Positions 1 to 8,201 of a stretch of DNA of 53,748 nt are shown here, piece after piece. The notes under the pieces are model-generated. The model had not been told where the DNA came from, searched no databases, and saw only the letters and a program-made list of their open reading frames with translations. Position numbers and translations under genes: made by a program. The number at the start of each line of letters is the position of its first letter. The first letter of the stretch is position 1. Source of the stretch: Siphonobacter aquaeclarae (GTDB lineage Bacteria > Bacteroidota > Bacteroidia > Cytophagales > Spirosomataceae); NCBI RefSeq assembly GCF_900103285.1, contig NZ_FNGS01000008.1:1-53748 (forward strand), in the 5' to 3' direction.

Positions 1-1113
1 TCCAACCGAAACCTGACCGTCAATGTCTCCGACGCGGCTCAGGGATATGTCAAAGTCAATACCATCGATGTACTGCCTGCTACTCCCGGTGTACCCGCCA
101 ATCCATACCCGTGGACCGGTATCTACTTTCAGGGCGTGCCGGTAACGGTGGTCGCCAAACCCAATCGCGGCTACAAATTTCAACACTGGAAAGACGGAGC
201 AACGATATTGACGACAGATACGACGCTGACGCTGGCATCGCTTACTGCCGACCGCACCCTGCTGGCCGTTTTCGTCGTCGACTCGGCCTTCAACAGCAAG
301 CCGCCGGCCTATAACCTGGTCCTGTGCGACTACCGTTTCCAGAGCTGGGATGCTGCCGCGCCGGCCGGTACCTATCCGCCCAATATGCAGTTTGTCTCGA
401 TGAATCAGGACGATCCGGGCCTTACTGCGGTTCCTGCCGATACGGTTAAAGGCGCCTACAACTACTCCTCCCGCACCCGCATCAACGGCCTGGGTAGTAA
501 CGGAATCGCCTTTATCAATACCGGCAACGACAATACCAATCCGGGGTATGTACCGAGCCGCCTGGGAGGTGCGCTGCTGGCCCTGCGGACGCTCGGGCTC
601 AACCAGGCCTTTGTGCAGTGGACCGGCGGGACAGTCACGCCCAACAGCCGGCAGTACCGCATCCGCCTGCGCTACCGGATCGGAGATACCGGCCCGTTTC
701 AGGACCTGACCGACGGCGGCGGTAATCCCGTCGAATACGTCCGGAATACTACTGCCGGCCATAGCCAGACCTTCGGCCCGGTGGCGCTGCCGGCGGCGTT
801 GCTCAACCAGCCTTACGTACAATTACTGTGGCAGTATTATTACACGGGCATAGGCACGTCGGGGTCGAGGGATCAGCTTCGGATCGACGATATTGTTGTT
901 TCCAGGGATAAATGCGAGAGCGTGGCATCGGGAAGCTGGCAGGTCAAAACGACCTGGAGCTGCGGGCGGGTACCGTCGGTTTGCGACGACGTCGTGATCA
1001 AAAACGGACACGTTATCACCATTGCGAATGCCGAAGCCCGAAACCTGCAACTGGAGGCCAATGCGCAGCTCAACTACTCCGGAGCCGGTACGCTCGTTTT
1101 AAAAGGTCCCTGA
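1..1113 (+). CDS. Secreted surface protein, C-terminal part (5' truncated; CotH-associated type tail)
   Basis: The frame is open from base 1 to a TGA at 1111-1113, so the gene starts upstream of the window; the GTG at 136 is only an internal codon. The first 60 residues (V-N-T-I, P-W-T-G-I-Y-F-Q-G, then G-Y-K-F-Q-H-W) resemble the small beta-rich repeats found after CotH kinase-like domains in Bacteroidota surface proteins. The middle part is Gly/Asn/Thr-rich and probably a beta-sandwich. The last 65 residues (W-Q-V-K-T-T-W, G-R-V-P, D-D-V-V-I, G-H-V-I-T-I) look like the G8/parallel-beta stretch that often ends secreted proteins of this phylum. Secretion is inferred; no type IX sorting domain is visible. 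The enzymatic part, if any, lies outside the window. Confidence 0.7.
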   Translation, partial: SNRNLTVNVSDAAQGYVKVNTIDVLPATPGVPANPYPWTGIYFQGVPVTVVAKPNRGYKFQHWKDGATILTTDTTLTLASLTADRTLLAVFVVDSAFNSKPPAYNLVLCDYRFQSWDAAAPAGTYPPNMQFVSMNQDDPGLTAVPADTVKGAYNYSSRTRINGLGSNGIAFINTGNDNTNPGYVPSRLGGALLALRTLGLNQAFVQWTGGTVTPNSRQYRIRLRYRIGDTGPFQDLTDGGGNPVEYVRNTTAGHSQTFGPVALPAALLNQPYVQLLWQYYYTGIGTSGSRDQLRIDDIVVSRDKCESVASGSWQVKTTWSCGRVPSVCDDVVIKNGHVITIANAEARNLQLEANAQLNYSGAGTLVLKGP

Positions 1114-1137
1114 CACCGCTTAATCCGGAAATTCGCT

Positions 1138-1145
1138 TATTTTTG
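1138..1145 (+). promoter_or_regulatory. Predicted promoter (-7 box) of the his operon
   Basis: TATTTTTG fits the Bacteroidota -7 consensus TAnnTTTG exactly. No clear TTTG is seen 19-21 nt upstream. The box ends only 4 nt before the ATG of the His-rich leader ORF, so the start site should fall at or within a base or two of that ATG. It lies just after the stop codon of the preceding surface protein gene. Confidence 0.6.
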
Positions 1146-1149
1146 CAAC

Positions 1150-1230
1150 ATGTTTACCCGCTCATTTCATCATCATGTGCATGAAGTTTCTGCCTTTCAG
1201 GCCGAAGGAGCGACGGTATTTCCCATCTGA
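1150..1230 (+). CDS. hisL: his operon leader peptide (attenuator peptide), 26 aa
   Basis: This small ORF begins ATG at 1150 and ends TGA at 1228-1230, giving 26 residues. Codons 7, 8, 9 and 11 are all CAT (His), so four of five consecutive codons read His (H-H-H-V-H). It ends 22 nt before an intrinsic terminator and 66 nt before hisH. His-rich leader peptides in this position are the classic sensor of charged tRNA-His in enterobacterial his attenuation. That function is inferred here from arrangement alone. The symbol hisL is used by analogy. No Shine-Dalgarno is seen, and the -7 box 4 nt upstream suggests translation from a leaderless or nearly leaderless mRNA. Confidence 0.8.
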   Translation: MFTRSFHHHVHEVSAFQAEGATVFPI

Positions 1231-1252
1231 AACAACCGAATAGCATATCCAA

Positions 1253-1286
1253 ACGCCTGATTCCCAACGAATCGGGCGTTTTTTTT
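1253..1286 (+). terminator. Intrinsic terminator of the his attenuator
   Basis: An 11-bp stem (1253-1263 with 1269-1279, one G-T wobble, loop CCAAC) is followed directly by eight T residues, 10 nt before the hisH ATG. The left arm GCCTGA (1255-1260) can instead pair with TCAGGC at 1197-1202, just downstream of the His codons, which would prevent the terminator. TCAGGC can also close a small hairpin with GCCT at 1192-1195. These are the competing pairings expected of an attenuator. Confidence 0.8.
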
Positions 1287-1296
1287 AACCTGTTGT

Positions 1297-1884
1297 ATGA
1301 AAACGGTTATCATCAAGTACAATGCCGGCAATGTCCAGAGCGTGATGTACGCCCTGGAACGCATCGGCGCCGGGTATCTCTGGACGGATGACGAACAGGA
1401 AATCCGTACCGCCGACCGGGTGATCTTCCCCGGCGTCGGCGAGGCGTCTACCGCGATGGCGTACCTCCGGGACAAGGGTCTCGACCGGATCATTCCCACG
1501 CTGAAACAACCCGTGCTGGGTACGTGTGTGGGAATGCAGTTGCTGTGCCGCTCGTCCGAAGAAAATAACACCACCGCCATGGGTATATTCCCGGTGGACG
1601 TGAAGCGCTTTCCGGCCGGCGATCAGAAGGTACCGCACGTCGGCTGGAACAACCTGACAAACCTGCGTTCGGAGCTGACGGCCGGGATGTCGGACAATCC
1701 CTACGTGTATTTCGTTCACAGCTATGCTGCGCCGGTGTGTGCGTATACCGTGGCCACCTGCGAATACATGGTTCCCTTTTCTGCCATGCTGCAGAAGGAC
1801 AATTTCTATGCTGCCCAGTTTCACGCAGAAATCAGCGGAAAAGAAGGACAGCAGATTCTCGAGAATTTTCTAAAACTGAGCTAG
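1297..1884 (+). CDS. hisH: Imidazole glycerol phosphate synthase, glutamine amidotransferase subunit HisH
   Basis: HisH hydrolyses glutamine and channels ammonia to HisF in the fifth step of histidine synthesis. The 195-residue length is normal. The nucleophile elbow G-T-C-V-G-M places the catalytic Cys at 77, and the C-terminal F-H-A-E gives His176 and Glu178, completing the triad. The oxyanion-strand P-G-V-G is at 45-48. The usual F-H-P-E-K-S motif reads F-H-A-E-I-S here, which is unusual. It is the first enzyme gene after the leader/terminator and is followed 1 nt later by hisA, so it is translationally close-coupled in the his operon. Confidence 0.96.
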   Translation: MKTVIIKYNAGNVQSVMYALERIGAGYLWTDDEQEIRTADRVIFPGVGEASTAMAYLRDKGLDRIIPTLKQPVLGTCVGMQLLCRSSEENNTTAMGIFPVDVKRFPAGDQKVPHVGWNNLTNLRSELTAGMSDNPYVYFVHSYAAPVCAYTVATCEYMVPFSAMLQKDNFYAAQFHAEISGKEGQQILENFLKLS

Positions 1885-1885
1885 T

Positions 1886-2605
1886 ATGTTCATCATTCCG
1901 GCCATTGACCTCATCGAAGGAAAGGCAGTCAGGCTGACACAGGGAGACTATTCGCAGAAAAAGGTATACAATGCCAACCCGCTCGAGGTAGCGAAGGAAT
2001 TTGAAGGCGCGGGTCTGACCCGGCTGCACCTCGTTGACCTCGACGGCGCAAAGGCAAAGAAAGTCATCAACTGGACGGTACTGGAAAAAATCGCTTCTCA
2101 AACATCGCTTCACATTGATTTTGGTGGTGGTGTACAGTCGGATGACGACCTGCGCGTCGTCTTCGAAAGCGGTGCCCGGCAGGTGACCGGCGGCAGTATC
2201 GCCGTCAAAAATCCGGCCCTTTTCGAAAGCTGGCTGAAGCAGTACGGAGGAGAGAAAATGATCCTCGGCGCCGATGCCAAAAACGAAAAAATCGCCGTCG
2301 GCGGCTGGGAAGAAGGTACCGAACTGTGGGTGTATGATTTTGTGCGGGAATGGCAGGAAAAAGGCGCACGGTACGTGATTTCGACGGACGTCGCCAAAGA
2401 CGGCCTGTTGCAGGGGCCGAGCTTTGATCTCTATGAAAAACTGAAAGCGCCGGGCCTGGATATCATCGCCTCCGGTGGCGTCAGTTCGATGGAAGACCTG
2501 GAAAAACTGGCCGAAATGAACGTATTCGGCGTCATCGTCGGAAAAGCCATCTACGAAGGCCGCGTGACCCTTTCCCAACTGCAAGAGCTCAACGCCGCAT
2601 GCTGA
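1886..2605 (+). CDS. hisA: ProFAR isomerase HisA (phosphoribosylformimino-5-aminoimidazole carboxamide ribotide isomerase)
   Basis: HisA performs the Amadori rearrangement of ProFAR to PRFAR, the substrate of HisF/HisH. At 239 residues it is a full (beta-alpha)8 barrel. The opening I-P-A-I-D-L gives the general acid/base Asp8. The second catalytic Asp is D130 (I-L-G-A-D). Phosphate-binding glycine loops are seen at F-G-G-G-V (79-83) and S-G-G-V in the last quarter, and S-T-D-V-A-K-D-G matches the family's strand-6 region. It overlaps hisF by 7 nt, so the two are probably coupled in translation. No anomaly was seen. Confidence 0.97.
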   Translation: MFIIPAIDLIEGKAVRLTQGDYSQKKVYNANPLEVAKEFEGAGLTRLHLVDLDGAKAKKVINWTVLEKIASQTSLHIDFGGGVQSDDDLRVVFESGARQVTGGSIAVKNPALFESWLKQYGGEKMILGADAKNEKIAVGGWEEGTELWVYDFVREWQEKGARYVISTDVAKDGLLQGPSFDLYEKLKAPGLDIIASGGVSSMEDLEKLAEMNVFGVIVGKAIYEGRVTLSQLQELNAAC

Positions 2606-3366
2606 CCAAACGCATCATTCCCTGCCTGGACATCAAGGATGGCCGCACGGTGAAAGGCACGAATTTCGTCAACCTCCGCGACGCCGGAGACCCCGTCGCC
2701 CTCGGCGCACTGTATGCCGAGCAGGGCGCGGATGAGCTGGTGTTTCTGGATATTACGGCGACGGTCGACAACCGCAAGACCCTCGTTGACCTCGTCCGGA
2801 ACGTCGCCCGGCATGTGAATATCCCCTTTACCGTCGGCGGAGGCATCAGTTCTGTGGCCGACGTATCGGCCCTGCTCAATGCCGGCGCCGACAAGATTTC
2901 CATCAACTCTTCGGCGGTGCGCCGGCCGGAGCTGATCAACGAACTGGCCCTGCAATTCGGCTCCCAGTGTATTGTCGTGGCCATCGATACCCGGGAAGTA
3001 CCCGGAGAATCGGGTATCGAGCACGTAGTCCATACACATGGCGGCCGCAAGCCTACGGACCTGCGTACAATCCCCTGGGCAAAAGAAGCACAGGAGCGCG
3101 GCGCCGGCGAGATACTGCTGACATCGATGGATGCGGACGGTACCAAAGCCGGGTTTGCCCTGGCGCTCACGGCCGAAGTATCGGGCTCTTTGAGTATTCC
3201 CGTCATCGCCTCGGGCGGCGCCGGTACCATGGAGCACTTCACGGAGGTATTCACGACCGGCAAGGCCGACGCAGGCCTGGCCGCCAGTATCTTCCACTTC
3301 CGCGAAATCGGTATTCCTGAACTGAAAAGTTATTTGAAGGGGGAGGGGATTTCGGTGAGACCTTAA
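2599..3366 (+). CDS. hisF: Imidazole glycerol phosphate synthase, cyclase subunit HisF
   Basis: HisF uses ammonia from HisH to convert PRFAR into imidazole glycerol phosphate and AICAR, linking histidine and purine synthesis. The 255-residue barrel carries the two catalytic aspartates D11 (P-C-L-D-I) and D130 (V-A-I-D). The phosphate-binding motifs G-G-G-I and S-G-G-A-G are also present. The N-terminus M-L-T-K-R-I-I-P is typical. The ATG lies inside the end of hisA. After its stop there is a 134-nt gap with a large inverted repeat before hisI, the only loose join in the cluster. Confidence 0.97.
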   Translation: MLTKRIIPCLDIKDGRTVKGTNFVNLRDAGDPVALGALYAEQGADELVFLDITATVDNRKTLVDLVRNVARHVNIPFTVGGGISSVADVSALLNAGADKISINSSAVRRPELINELALQFGSQCIVVAIDTREVPGESGIEHVVHTHGGRKPTDLRTIPWAKEAQERGAGEILLTSMDADGTKAGFALALTAEVSGSLSIPVIASGGAGTMEHFTEVFTTGKADAGLAASIFHFREIGIPELKSYLKGEGISVRP

Positions 3367-3370
3367 GCAG

Positions 3371-3466
3371 TAGGCTCTAGGCGTTAAGCTATAGGCAGTA
3401 TGCCGCTGGCAATAGCCGGTTTCGGTCTCCTCAGCTTACGGCCTATAGCTTAACGCTTATAGCCTA
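3371..3466. repeat. REP-like imperfect inverted repeat between hisF and hisI
   Basis: Two 26-nt arms (3371-3396 and 3441-3466) are reverse complements except at three positions, with a 44-nt spacer. Each arm carries the core GGCGTTAAGCTATAGGC or a close variant. There is no T-run after the right arm, so it is not a typical terminator. It looks like an extragenic palindrome. A shorter, degenerate relative of the left arm (TAGGCTTTAGG) is seen just after the flavin reductase gene near 21405. Confidence 0.7.
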
Positions 3467-3500
3467 ATGCCCCTCCCCCTTCCAAACCCCTCATCACACC

Positions 3501-3815
3501 ATGACACTAAACTTCGAAAAAGCCGGCGGGCTTATCCCCGCGATCATACAGGACGCAGATACCCGGATGGTACTCATGCTGGGTTTCATGAACGAAGAGG
3601 CATACCTCAAAACCGAGGCCGAGCGTGTCGTCACGTTTTTCAGCCGGACTAAAAACCGGCTCTGGACCAAGGGAGAAACGTCCGGGAATTTCCTGCACGT
3701 AAAGGAAATCCGGGTAGACTGCGACCAGGATACCCTCCTCATCAAAGCCGTACCGGCCGGGCCGGTATGCCATACCGGAGCCGATACGTGCTTTTTTGAA
3801 GAGAATCCGAGATAA
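3501..3815 (+). CDS. hisI: Phosphoribosyl-AMP cyclohydrolase HisI (monofunctional)
   Basis: HisI opens the purine ring of PR-AMP in step three of histidine synthesis. The 104-residue protein has the family core F-S-R-T-K-N-R-L-W-T-K-G (47-58), the Mg-binding D-C-D-Q-D and the zinc cysteines in D-C-D, V-C-H and T-C-F. Many Bacteroidota carry a fused HisIE, but this protein stops right after the cyclohydrolase domain. The pyrophosphohydrolase hisE is a separate gene 8 kb downstream at 11846. Its stop is only 2 nt from the stop of the convergent membrane-fusion protein gene, with no terminator between. Confidence 0.95.
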   Translation: MTLNFEKAGGLIPAIIQDADTRMVLMLGFMNEEAYLKTEAERVVTFFSRTKNRLWTKGETSGNFLHVKEIRVDCDQDTLLIKAVPAGPVCHTGADTCFFEENPR

Positions 3816-3817
3816 AA

Positions 3818-4927
3818 CTACTTTCCCGCAGGCTGTACGTTCAGTGCGGCGCCGTCGGGTATTTCTTCGCTGGCGGTCTTGAGAATGAGATCGCCGGCTT
3901 TCAACTCTCCGAATACCTGTACCTCACCGATTACGTCGTCGCCCTTCTGAACTGTGACGCGGCGGGCCTTTCCGTTTTCCATCCGGATGACGTAGCTGCG
4001 GTCCATGGTATTGACCAGGGCCGATTTGGGTACATATAGGCTGCCTTCCTGCGTTTGGCTGACAGGCAATCGGGCAGAGGCGTACATCCCCGGTTTCAGC
4101 ACTTCTTTTTGATTGGCGATGTCGATTTCGATCAGCTCGGAACGGGTTTCAGGACGGACGGCATTCGAAATGCGGTTGATGTGGCCTGTAAACGTCCGAT
4201 CCGGAAAACTCCGCACACTAAACTGTACCGGGCTGCCGGGGTGGATGTCCCCGAGGTAGGCTTCCGGTACGGCTACCCGTAAACGCAGCCGGTCCAATTG
4301 CTTGATTTTCAGGATGGGAATGGTATTCTGCCCGCCTGGTCCGACAAACGCTCCCGGCGACAGGCGACGGTCCGTAATCACGCCCGTAAACGGCGCTGTG
4401 ATCTGCAGGTAGCTCACCAGTTGCTGCACCGACGCATAATGGGCCTGCGCCGCGACTACGCCAAGGCTGTCGGATATCGCCTTCGTACGCCCGCCGTCCA
4501 GATCAACAGGGGAGATAGCGCCCAGCGTCCGGCTGGCACGAAGTACGCGTTGGTAGGTCGCCTTACTGGTTTCATATACCGCTTCGGCGGCTTTGACCTT
4601 GGAGAAGGCTTCGGTGAGGTTGGCTGTCAGCTCCGGTGCTTCCAGTTCGGCCAGTACCTGCCCTTTGACGACTTTATCGCCTATATCCACGTGCAAGGCC
4701 TTCACATAGCTGCTTACCCGGGGAAGGAGGTCGGTTTCGTAGTAGCTTTCAAGTTCTCCGGGAAGGTTCAGTTCCCGGGTCGGACGGGAGGCGCCTACCT
4801 GAATGACTTCATAGCGGATGTCATCGTCAAGCGCCGGGTCTTCGTCATGTTCCTTTTCTTCGTGGTGCTCGCACGAGGTCAGCACCGCCAGGAACAACGT
4901 CAGCAGAAAAAGGGGGAAGCGGGTCAT
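3818..4927 (-). CDS. RND efflux periplasmic adaptor (membrane-fusion) lipoprotein
   Basis: This 369-residue protein links the inner-membrane pump encoded just upstream to an outer-membrane channel. It starts with a lipoprotein signal (L-A-V-L-T-S-C, Cys about 19) and a His/Glu-rich stretch. A barrel-sandwich/lipoyl half follows (Y-V-K-A-L-H-V-D-I-G-D-K-V, about 90-105), then a helical hairpin (about 105-165) and the second lipoyl half (Q-I-T-A-P-F-T-G-V-I-T-D). The beta-barrel part ends with the membrane-proximal domain (L-Y-V-P-K-S-A-L). Its ATG overlaps the pump's stop by 4 nt. As the last gene of the five-gene minus-strand operon it should be controlled by the two-component system at 9649-11714. 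The substrate is unknown. Confidence 0.92.
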   Translation of the reverse strand: MTRFPLFLLTLFLAVLTSCEHHEEKEHDEDPALDDDIRYEVIQVGASRPTRELNLPGELESYYETDLLPRVSSYVKALHVDIGDKVVKGQVLAELEAPELTANLTEAFSKVKAAEAVYETSKATYQRVLRASRTLGAISPVDLDGGRTKAISDSLGVVAAQAHYASVQQLVSYLQITAPFTGVITDRRLSPGAFVGPGGQNTIPILKIKQLDRLRLRVAVPEAYLGDIHPGSPVQFSVRSFPDRTFTGHINRISNAVRPETRSELIEIDIANQKEVLKPGMYASARLPVSQTQEGSLYVPKSALVNTMDRSYVIRMENGKARRVTVQKGDDVIGEVQVFGELKAGDLILKTASEEIPDGAALNVQPAGK

Positions 4928-7900
4928 GCGTGTTCGGTTAAAAGTTCAGGAGCATCGTATACGGCGCTCGTCGGATCGTCAGGATCAAGAGAGGGAGATA
5001 CAAAACCCGCCTTCCGCTGAATAAAAGCAAAGACGACAGGGAGTACCAGCAACGCGGCGAACGTCGAGAAGACCAGCCCGCCGATGACCGCGCGCCCCAG
5101 CGGAGCCGTTTGCTCGCCGGATTCGCCCAGGCCGCTGGCCATCGGAATCATCCCCGCCACCATCGCCAGGGCCGTCATCAGAATCGGCCGCAGACGGGAC
5201 GCGCCCGCTACCCGCGCGCCTTCTTCCGCGCTGCGGTACTTGAGGCGAAGCATTTCCGCATTCGTCACCAGCAGCAGGGCATTCGCAACCGATACCCCAA
5301 CCGACATAATGATACCCATGTAGGATTGCAGGTTCAGCGTCTGCTCCGTGATAAGCAGGAACGTCAGCGACCCTGCGAGTACCGCCGGAATACTGAAGAG
5401 TACGACGGCAGCTACTTTGAGCGACTGGTAATTCGCGGCCAGAAGTAGAAAAATCACCACAATCGAAAGCCCGAGCCCGAATTGCAGACTACTCAGCGTT
5501 TCCTGCAGGAGCTGTGCCATACCCCGGAGCTCGACGACAGAGCCTTTCGGCGGATCTCCCGCTTCGTCAATGGCTTTTTGTACGTCGCGCGTTGCAGTAC
5601 CCAGGTCTTTTTTGTAGATGTTGGCGGATACTGTGATGATTCGCCGGGGGCCCATCCGGTCGTATTCCGCCGGTACGGTAGTCGGCGCGATGGTGGCGAC
5701 GTCACCCAGCGTCGGTCGTAGCTGCCCCTTCACCAGCGGGATATTCTGGATATCCGCGACGGTTTTCATCTGCTGCTGCTCCAGCTCCACCTGTACCTGG
5801 TAAGCAAAGCCCTTGGAGCGATCCAGCCACAGGTTTTTCGCCGTAAACCGGCTGGAAGAAGTCGCCGCAACGAGCGACTTCGCGATTTCATCAATGCTCA
5901 GGTTCAATTGCGCTGCCCGCTGCCGGTCGATCTGAATCTGTATCGTCGGGTAGTGCAGCGGCTGATTGATGCGAACGTCCCGCAGGTAGGAAATCGACCG
6001 GAGCCTCGTCAGCAGGCGGTTGGCGTAGTGCTGCCCTTCTTCGAGGCTTTTTCCACCGATGAGTACTTCAATCGGCGCCTGTGCGCCCTGACTCATGATC
6101 TTGTCAGTCAGGTCAATAGGCTCAAATGACAGCCGTACGCCGGGTTGTTTTTGGGCGACGGTCTTCCGAATCTTGTCTTTCAGTTTATCGAGGGATTTTA
6201 CTTCGTACGAATCCTTCAGCTTGACCTGCAGCACGGCTTCGTGCGGGCCGGAGTTGAAGACATACAGGGCAGACGTACCGTAGCTCGACGGCGTCATTCC
6301 CACAAAAGCAGAAGAGATCGCAACATTTTTCGGCCCGACGATACCGCCGATCAGCCGGACGACCTCCTTCGTGATTTCTTCTGTCCGTTCCAGCCGAAGC
6401 CCCTCCGGCGCAACAATCCGTACCTGAAACTGCCGCGCGTGGTGCTGCCGGGGCATCATATCCTGCCCGATTTTCGAAAACCCGATGGCGATCAGTGCAA
6501 AGCAAATCGCCAGGTAAACGCCCGTGACCAGCAGCCTGCGGCGCATCAGCCGGTCCAGCAGCCGCAGGTAGCCGAGCTTGAACCGCTCAAAGCCGGTGAC
6601 TTTTTCGGGATGCTTCCGTTCAAATTGCTCCTGTTGCGGCTCTTCGACGACGTCGGGCAGTATTGTCAGCTCGTGCGGGCCATGCGGATGGCTTTTCATC
6701 CACCAGTTCGAGACAATGGGTACAAACGTCTGGGACAGCAGGTACGAGGCGATAATCGAAAACCCAACCGACAGCGACAGCGGCAGAAACATCCCCCGCG
6801 GGACGCCGTTCATCAGAAACGCCGGCGCAAAAACCGCCAGAATACACAGCGTAATCAAAAACAGCGGAAAGGATACTTCCTTGCAGGCATCCAGGATAGC
6901 GCGGGCCTTTGATTTGCCCATTTCCAGGTGCTGGTGGATGTTTTCGATGACGACCGTCGCCTGATCCACCAGAATACCAATGGCCAGCGCCAGGCCCGAC
7001 AGCGTCATGATGTTGATCGTCTGCCCCGTCAGTTGCAGGAGCAGGATAGCTGTGAGGAGCGAGACCGGAATCGTCAGAATGACAATCAGCGAACTGCGCC
7101 AGTCTTTCAGAAACAGCAGTACCATCAGACCTGTCAGCAGCGCGCCCAGGCCGCCTTCTACCGCCAGGCTGTGTACGGCCTGGGTGACGTAAACCGACTG
7201 GTCAAACTCATAGGTCAATTGTACGTCATCGGGTAACAACGCCCGCATTTCCGGCAGTTTCTCTTTCAGTTTGTTGACGACGCTCATGGTCGACGCGTCG
7301 GCGGATTTCGTCACCGGAATGTAAACCGACCGCTTGCCGTTGACGAGCGCATACCCCACCGTGATATCGGCGGCGTCTTCCACCGTTGCGACGTCCCGGA
7401 GGAATACCGTCGGCCCGACGCCCTTCCGCAGCGGAATCTGAAGAAACTCGTCTACCTTGTCGATAACCGTATTGCTGGGTGTCATCAACGTGAAATCGCC
7501 GATCCGGACATTACCCGCCGGGGCAATCTGGTTGTTCCGGACAACGGTCGAGACGATATCGTCCGGCGTCAGTTCATAGCTGCGCATGCGCTCCGGGTCG
7601 ACTTTCACCACCACCGTCCGTTCGTTTCCACCAAAAGGAGAAGGCGCGGAAGCTCCTGGAATCTGGGAAAACAACGGGCGGATGCGCGTCGCCGCGAGGT
7701 CCTGCATTTCACCGAGAGAGGCCCGGCGACTGCTGAAAACCAACTGCCCTACCGGCAGGCTGGAGGCGTCAAACCGGACCACAATGGGCGGTACCGACCC
7801 TGGCGGCAGGTAGCTCATGACCCGGCTGACCTGGCTGGCTACTTCACCCGCAGCCTGCGCCATGTCTACGTCTTCGTAAAACGTACACTTCACGAGACAC

Positions 7901-8157
7901 AGGCCCTGAATATTCTTTACTTCGACGTTTTTGATACCCGATACATAGAGCATCTGGTTTTGGTACCGGGTAGAAACAAACCCTTCCATCTGCGCCGGAG
8001 ACATCCCGCCATAGGGCTGGGCGATGTAAATCGTCGGGAGGTTGAGTTGCGGAAAAATATCGACCCGTATCTGCTGAAGTGCCAGCACCGAAAACACCAG
8101 CACGCCGACGAGGGCGATGAGGATGGTGACGGGCCTGGCCAATGCTGCTTTAATCAT
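4924..8157 (-). CDS. RND efflux transporter permease (AcrB/HAE family), variant proton relay
   Basis: This proton-driven inner-membrane pump is 1077 residues long, with the usual two halves of six membrane helices and two large periplasmic loops. N-terminal TM1 lies at about 10-29 (A-R-P-V-T-I-L-I). TM4 reads G-I-L-V-D-Q-A-T-V-V-I-E-N around residue 398. The classical pair of adjacent aspartates is therefore Asp398-Gln399 instead of Asp-Asp. The loop after TM6 (about 500-530) is Glu/Pro/His-rich. The gene lies between the TolC-type gene (44 nt gap) and the adaptor (4-nt overlap). Organic compounds rather than metals are the likelier substrates, because the metal-type TM4 signature is absent. 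Confidence 0.94.
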   Translation of the reverse strand: MIKAALARPVTILIALVGVLVFSVLALQQIRVDIFPQLNLPTIYIAQPYGGMSPAQMEGFVSTRYQNQMLYVSGIKNVEVKNIQGLCLVKCTFYEDVDMAQAAGEVASQVSRVMSYLPPGSVPPIVVRFDASSLPVGQLVFSSRRASLGEMQDLAATRIRPLFSQIPGASAPSPFGGNERTVVVKVDPERMRSYELTPDDIVSTVVRNNQIAPAGNVRIGDFTLMTPSNTVIDKVDEFLQIPLRKGVGPTVFLRDVATVEDAADITVGYALVNGKRSVYIPVTKSADASTMSVVNKLKEKLPEMRALLPDDVQLTYEFDQSVYVTQAVHSLAVEGGLGALLTGLMVLLFLKDWRSSLIVILTIPVSLLTAILLLQLTGQTINIMTLSGLALAIGILVDQATVVIENIHQHLEMGKSKARAILDACKEVSFPLFLITLCILAVFAPAFLMNGVPRGMFLPLSLSVGFSIIASYLLSQTFVPIVSNWWMKSHPHGPHELTILPDVVEEPQQEQFERKHPEKVTGFERFKLGYLRLLDRLMRRRLLVTGVYLAICFALIAIGFSKIGQDMMPRQHHARQFQVRIVAPEGLRLERTEEITKEVVRLIGGIVGPKNVAISSAFVGMTPSSYGTSALYVFNSGPHEAVLQVKLKDSYEVKSLDKLKDKIRKTVAQKQPGVRLSFEPIDLTDKIMSQGAQAPIEVLIGGKSLEEGQHYANRLLTRLRSISYLRDVRINQPLHYPTIQIQIDRQRAAQLNLSIDEIAKSLVAATSSSRFTAKNLWLDRSKGFAYQVQVELEQQQMKTVADIQNIPLVKGQLRPTLGDVATIAPTTVPAEYDRMGPRRIITVSANIYKKDLGTATRDVQKAIDEAGDPPKGSVVELRGMAQLLQETLSSLQFGLGLSIVVIFLLLAANYQSLKVAAVVLFSIPAVLAGSLTFLLITEQTLNLQSYMGIIMSVGVSVANALLLVTNAEMLRLKYRSAEEGARVAGASRLRPILMTALAMVAGMIPMASGLGESGEQTAPLGRAVIGGLVFSTFAALLVLPVVFAFIQRKAGFVSPSLDPDDPTSAVYDAPELLTEHA

Positions 8158-8201
8158 ACCTGCGCCGGTAATGCCGGCCGTTTGGAAGTGAAGGAGTGAG
8201 A

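Noticed and set aside
3815-3818. Terminator between hisI and the convergent adaptor gene
   Set aside because: The two stop codons are only 2 nt apart and no hairpin with a T-run is visible there.
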